Below, in pieces: positions 32,519-35,588 of a stretch of DNA of 35,588 nucleotides. Location of the stretch: positions 1 to 35,588 of the forward strand of contig URKG01000022.1 of assembly GCA_900548265.1 (NCBI GenBank). Reading direction: 5' to 3'. The first letter of the stretch is position 1; every line of letters begins with the position of its first letter. Source of the DNA: an uncultured Collinsella sp. GTDB lineage: Bacteria > Actinomycetota > Coriobacteriia > Coriobacteriales > Coriobacteriaceae. The translations under genes and the position numbers were made by a program. The notes under the pieces were generated by a model, which saw only the letters and a program-made list of their open reading frames with translations, did no database searches and was not told where the DNA came from.

Positions 32519-32546
32519 TTGTTGGCCCATCGTTTGGGCATACAAT
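32519..32546 (+). promoter_or_regulatory. Probable promoter of adenine deaminase
   Basis: TTGTTG (32519-32524), a 16-bp spacer and TACAAT (32541-32546). Transcription would start near 32553, a few bases before the hairpin at 32559. Confidence 0.4.
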
Positions 32547-32558
32547 GGCTATGAGCAT

Positions 32559-32594
32559 GCTGCGGTGAAGGCTTGTCCGCTCCGCAGCTTTTTT
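32559..32594 (+). terminator. Attenuator-like terminator directly before ade
   Basis: GCTGCGG (32559-32565) pairs perfectly with CCGCAGC (32582-32588), followed at once by six T. It lies between the likely promoter and the gene, 20 bp before its start, so it should stop most transcripts unless prevented. I see no known purine riboswitch core upstream of it, and there is little room for one. Confidence 0.65.
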
Positions 32595-32614
32595 CTACGG
32601 TTAAAGGAGTATGT

Positions 32615-34435
32615 ATGTCCGTTGAGGTCATGAGGACTGTGATCGAGGCCGCCGAGGGCCGCGTGCCCGTCGACACGCTGTTTACCAATGCACAGATCGT
32701 CGACGTGTATGGCCAGCGCGTGGCGCCCGGTAGCGTTGCCGTCAAGGACGGTGTGATCGTCGGCGTGCTCTACGATGGTCGCGACGATGCCGCTGGCACC
32801 TATGAGGCAACTGAGGTCATCGACTGCCAGGGTCGCTATCTCGCTCCCGGTTTTATTGACGGGCATCTGCATATCGAGTCTTCGAACATCCGTCCCGCCG
32901 AGTATGCTCGCATGGCCGCGACGCGCGGTACTACCACCGCCATTGCCGACAGCCACGAGATTGCTAATGTGGCGGGCCTGGACGGCCTGCGCTTTATGAT
33001 TGAGGACGGCCGCCGCGCACCCATCTCCATCAAATACATGATGCCTTCGTGCGTGCCCGCGCTGCCCGACGAGCAGGCCGGTGCCGTTATTTCTGCTGCC
33101 GATATGCAGGCGTTTTTTGCCGAGCATCCAGGCGATGTCTTTGGTCTGGGCGAAATGATGAACCTGCCGGGCGTCTTTATGGCCGACCCCGAGACTTGCG
33201 CTCGCATCGATGCTGCCAACCAGACGCCGTCCAAGCAGGTTGACGGCCACGCGCCGCTCGTTGCCGGCAAGGACCTCAACGCCTATGCCGCGGCGGGTAT
33301 TATCGCCGACCACGAGTCGACGATTCCCGAGGAGGCGCTCGATAAACTGTCCCGCGGCATGTATGTGATGCTGCGTGAGGGCACGTGCAGCCACGATCTG
33401 GCCAATTTGTCCCCGATGCTGCTGGAAAACCCCGCCCGCGCCCGCCGCTGCTGCTTTGCGACCGACGACAGCGCTCCCTCCGACGCGCTTTCGACCGGCA
33501 TGATCGACAATGCCTGCCGCGTGGCCATCGAGGCTGGCGTCGACCCGGTGGTCGCCATCTCCATGGCGTCCCTTTCCACGGCTGAGGCATTTGGCCTGGA
33601 CCACGGCTGTCGCGACCCGCATGAGCTCCGCGGCGCGATCGCTCCAGGCAAGCGTGCCGACCTGCTGGTGCTCAACGACCTGACGTTTGCCACAGCTCCG
33701 CATCGCGTGTATGCCGCCGGTGCCCTGGTGGCGCAGGATGGCACCTTTGTGGGCGAGGTCGCGCCCGAGACGGCCGAGGTCGCAGCCCTTGCCGATGAGC
33801 TGCGCGCTTCCGTTAAGCTGCCGAAGCTTTCGCTCGACGTGTTTGACTATGCCTTTAAGCCGGGCGAGGCCGTTATCGATGTCATCCCGGGTATGGCTAT
33901 CACGGGTATGGCCCGCCCCGAGAGCGCCGAGGACTTGCGTCGCATTATGCTTATCGAGCGCCATGGCCGCGGCGCGTCGCTGCAGGCCGAGGGCGTCGAC
34001 GGCGACGGCCCCGCTGGCCTGGGCCTGGTTGGCAAGCATATCGGTCGCGGCTGGGTGCGTGGCTTTACCATCACCGGTGGTGCCATTGCCTCCACGATCG
34101 GCCACGACTCGCACAACGTGTGCGTGGTGGGCGACAACGCTGCCGATATGATGACTGCTGTTGAGGCCGTGGGCCAGGGCGGTCACGTACTGGTGCGCAA
34201 CGGCGAGGTCGTGGCGCGCATTCCGCTAGCGCTTGGTGGCCTGATGAGCGAGGGCGCGGCCGAGGATGTCGCAGCGCAGCACGACGACTTTATGGTCAAG
34301 GCGCGCGCTATGGGTATTGAGCCGCCGCTCGACCCCATCATGGGCATCATCTTCCTGCCCCTGCCGGTGATCCCGACGCTCCGCATCCGCCCCGAGGGCA
34401 TGTTCGACGTCACGACCTTCACCTACGCCGACTAG
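32615..34435 (+). CDS. ade: Adenine deaminase
   Basis: This 606-residue metal-dependent amidohydrolase converts adenine to hypoxanthine and ammonia. The visible metal sites are H84 and H86 (GFIDGHLHIESSN), GEMMNLPGVF, VDGHAPLV, IIADHEST and CFATDDSAP, all typical of the bacterial Ade/YerA type. The C-terminal domain (IPGMAITGMARPESAEDLRR, then FTITGGAIASTIGHDSHNV) is complete. ATG 32615 follows AAAGGAG; the frame opens at 32573 but that start lies inside the attenuator hairpin. The product hypoxanthine could enter the purine route of the yge cluster. The stop codon TAG forms the first bases of the 20-bp repeat at 34433. Confidence 0.95.
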   Translation: MSVEVMRTVIEAAEGRVPVDTLFTNAQIVDVYGQRVAPGSVAVKDGVIVGVLYDGRDDAAGTYEATEVIDCQGRYLAPGFIDGHLHIESSNIRPAEYARMAATRGTTTAIADSHEIANVAGLDGLRFMIEDGRRAPISIKYMMPSCVPALPDEQAGAVISAADMQAFFAEHPGDVFGLGEMMNLPGVFMADPETCARIDAANQTPSKQVDGHAPLVAGKDLNAYAAAGIIADHESTIPEEALDKLSRGMYVMLREGTCSHDLANLSPMLLENPARARRCCFATDDSAPSDALSTGMIDNACRVAIEAGVDPVVAISMASLSTAEAFGLDHGCRDPHELRGAIAPGKRADLLVLNDLTFATAPHRVYAAGALVAQDGTFVGEVAPETAEVAALADELRASVKLPKLSLDVFDYAFKPGEAVIDVIPGMAITGMARPESAEDLRRIMLIERHGRGASLQAEGVDGDGPAGLGLVGKHIGRGWVRGFTITGGAIASTIGHDSHNVCVVGDNAADMMTAVEAVGQGGHVLVRNGEVVARIPLALGGLMSEGAAEDVAAQHDDFMVKARAMGIEPPLDPIMGIIFLPLPVIPTLRIRPEGMFDVTTFTYAD

Positions 34436-34479
34436 TCATCGGGGACGTTCTTAAACGACTAGTCGTTGGGGACACTCTT
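34433..34479. repeat. Two direct copies of a 20-bp repeat with a palindrome
   Basis: TAGTCATCGGGGACGTTCTT (34433-34452) and TAGTCGTTGGGGACACTCTT (34460-34479) are direct copies 27 bp apart. The perfect palindrome AACGACTAGTCGTT lies at 34454-34467. The second copy recurs exactly, inverted, at 35501-35520. This is REP-like intergenic DNA. Confidence 0.75.
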
Positions 34480-34574
34480 TGGCGTGTTGCTTGACGCTGC
34501 GACCGTGGGGCTTCTGGTGAGCGTGAGCTATTTGCTAGGTCCTTGTAACGTTTGCGCCCGCGGAGTCTTATCTG

Positions 34575-34639
34575 AGCTCCCTTTGGGTACGTTGGAATCG
34601 GATACACGTTCGATTCCAACAAGCCCGAAGGGAGCTTTT
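34575..34639 (+). promoter_or_regulatory. Long hairpin embedding the HAD gene's ribosome site
   Basis: AGCTCCCTTTGGG (34575-34587) pairs with CCCGAAGGGAGCT (34624-34636). GTTGGAATCG (34591-34600) pairs with CGATTCCAAC (34611-34620). A T-run (34636-34639) and then ATG 34642 follow. The AAGGGAG ribosome site is inside the right arm, so the structure should hide it. It also has the form of an intrinsic terminator. Confidence 0.7.
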
Positions 34640-34641
34640 CT

Positions 34642-35436
34642 ATGTTTAAACTGATTGCATCCGATATGGACGGCACGCTGCTTGATGAGAATAGCCAGGT
34701 ACCGCCCGAGACATATGAGTTGATTGAGGCCCTGCGCGAGCACGGCGTGCATTTTGCTGCGTCCTCGGGCCGCCGCTACGATCGCCTGTGCGAGTTCTTT
34801 GCGCCCGTTCGCGACAAGATGGACTTTGTCGCAGCTAACGGTGCCCAGGTCTTCGCCGACGGCAAAATGGTAGACCGCGAGGTATATTCGCACCTGGCGA
34901 TTCGAAAGCTTGCCCAGGCCGTCGCGACGTTTTCCAATCTGCATCTTGCGCTCTTCGACCGAACCAAGTCCTTTTTGCTCGATGACGAATGCAAGTTCGT
35001 GCGCGAGGTCGATAAGGACCTTCCCAATGCCGAGCGCATTTGGGAGCTGCCCGATCCCAGCGTAAATATCATCAAAGCGAGTATCTTTTGCGACGACGGT
35101 GCCGTTATGGACAGTGCGTACGTGCTGCAGCGCGAACTCGGTCAGCTCTTTACTTTTGCGCCTTCGGGCAACGCGTGGATCGATGCCATGCAGCCCGGTG
35201 TGTCGAAGGCCTCGGGTATTGCACAGCTCGCGGAGCATTATGGCATTGGGCGCGACGAGGTTATGGCGTTTGGCGACTCGATGAACGATTACGAGATTAT
35301 TCGCTTTGTCGGCACGGGCTGCGCGATGGAAAACGCGCGTCCTGCACTCAAGGCCGTTGCCGATCGCGTGGTGGGACGCAACCGCGACCACGCCGTCCAG
35401 CAGGAACTTCGCCGTGTTCTGGAGAGCCTCGCCTAA
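34642..35436 (+). CDS. HAD-superfamily (Cof-type, IIB) phosphatase
   Basis: This 264-residue hydrolase has motif I DMDGTLLD (D8, D10), motif II in HFAASSGRRYD, a Lys in GVSKASGI, and motif IV GDSMNDYEI. The cap at about 80-185 is the C2B type of the Cof subgroup, which acts on sugar phosphates, phosphorylated cofactors or nucleotides. The substrate cannot be told. The only ribosome site is AAGGGAG inside a long hairpin, so translation is probably restrained. The gene is flanked by inverted 20-bp repeats at 34460 and 35501. Confidence 0.92.
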   Translation: MFKLIASDMDGTLLDENSQVPPETYELIEALREHGVHFAASSGRRYDRLCEFFAPVRDKMDFVAANGAQVFADGKMVDREVYSHLAIRKLAQAVATFSNLHLALFDRTKSFLLDDECKFVREVDKDLPNAERIWELPDPSVNIIKASIFCDDGAVMDSAYVLQRELGQLFTFAPSGNAWIDAMQPGVSKASGIAQLAEHYGIGRDEVMAFGDSMNDYEIIRFVGTGCAMENARPALKAVADRVVGRNRDHAVQQELRRVLESLA

Positions 35437-35437
35437 T

Positions 35438-35520
35438 CCGGCAGTTAGGGACGTTCCTTTTCTGCCGGCAGCCGGGGACAGTCCTTGCAGCTTTTTCGCG
35501 AAGAGTGTCCCCAACGACTA
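35438..35520. repeat. REP-like repeats downstream of the HAD gene
   Basis: CCGGCAG (35438-35444) pairs with CTGCCGG (35462-35468). Partial GGGAC-type units follow near 35448 and 35473. AAGAGTGTCCCCAACGACTA at 35501-35520 is the exact reverse complement of 34460-34479. Confidence 0.7.
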
Positions 35521-35551
35521 CTGTGACCGGGGTAGCTAATTTGGGACGGGG

Positions 35552-35588
35552 CTATTTTAGCTACCCGCTTGCTGGGTAGCTAAAATAG
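35552..35588. repeat. Perfect 15-bp inverted repeat at the window edge
   Basis: CTATTTTAGCTACCC (35552-35566) and GGGTAGCTAAAATAG (35574-35588) are exact reverse complements around a 7-base loop. A related GGTAGCTAA at 35531-35539 can pair with the first arm instead, giving two alternative hairpins. The element may continue past the window. Confidence 0.75.

Noticed and set aside
32360..32614. Purine riboswitch before adenine deaminase
   Set aside because: I looked for a three-way-junction core with the usual conserved loops and did not find one. Only the promoter-proximal terminator is supported.

Overview
The window looks like chromosomal DNA from a GC-rich anaerobic gut actinobacterium of the class Coriobacteriia, most probably Collinsella or a close relative. 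This placement is an inference. It rests on protein character, a zinc-type S14, the gene set of the ribosomal block, the purine/diaminopropionate cluster typical of gut anaerobes, and intergenic palindromes of a style I associate with Collinsella. No 16S rRNA, tRNA or CRISPR array is visible.

Layout. (1) 1-2525 is accessory and decayed: degenerate ~60-bp hairpin-bearing tandem repeats, a remnant that looks like the C-terminus of a DUF4143-type ATPase, a DEDDh exonuclease, a small hypothetical gene and four copies of an exact 33-bp-period repeat. (2) 2526-4294 (minus) holds a membrane-anchored disordered protein and a YheO/DauR-type PAS-HTH regulator. (3) 4572-13587 holds ygeX, ygeY, ygeW, a mocA-like nucleotidyltransferase, a dihydropyrimidinase-type hydrolase (hyuA), yqeC, yqeB and an xdhC-like gene. 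Together these look like the lower part of anaerobic purine (urate) breakdown to 2,3-diaminopropionate and then pyruvate plus ammonia, with accessory factors for a selenium-dependent molybdenum hydroxylase. The hydroxylase itself is not in the window. (4) 13900-23749 is the distal half of the spc operon plus the alpha operon: rplE, rpsZ, rpsH, rplF, rplR, rpsE, rpmD, rplO, secY, adk, map, infA, rpmJ, rpsM, rpsK, rpsD, rpoA, rplQ, ending in a strong UUCG-loop terminator. The usual upstream neighbours (rplN, rplX) are missing, so the ribosomal cluster is broken just before rplE. (5) 23842-35436 holds truA, a family-2-like glycosyltransferase, argR, a class A penicillin-binding protein (minus), a U32 protein, tyrS, adenine deaminase and a HAD phosphatase.

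How the parts connect. Adenine deaminase (adenine to hypoxanthine) would feed the same purine route as the yge cluster, and its transcript appears to begin with an intrinsic-terminator hairpin. The PAS-HTH regulator is divergent from ygeX, and the gap holds two identical-format palindromes (AACAAA-N3-TTTGTT), which are good operator candidates. ArgR and the yge genes both touch nitrogen and amino-acid economy.

The non-coding structure is unusually rich. A 26-bp perfect inverted repeat has a second, diverged copy, and the two flank yqeC-yqeB-xdhC, with the second next to the ribosomal-operon break. A 127-bp imperfect palindrome starts inside the end of map. A 20-bp repeat flanks the HAD gene in inverted orientation. 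A long hairpin embeds the HAD gene's ribosome binding site. I saw no clearly new multi-gene defence or mobile system; the most novel material here is regulatory and repeat structure.
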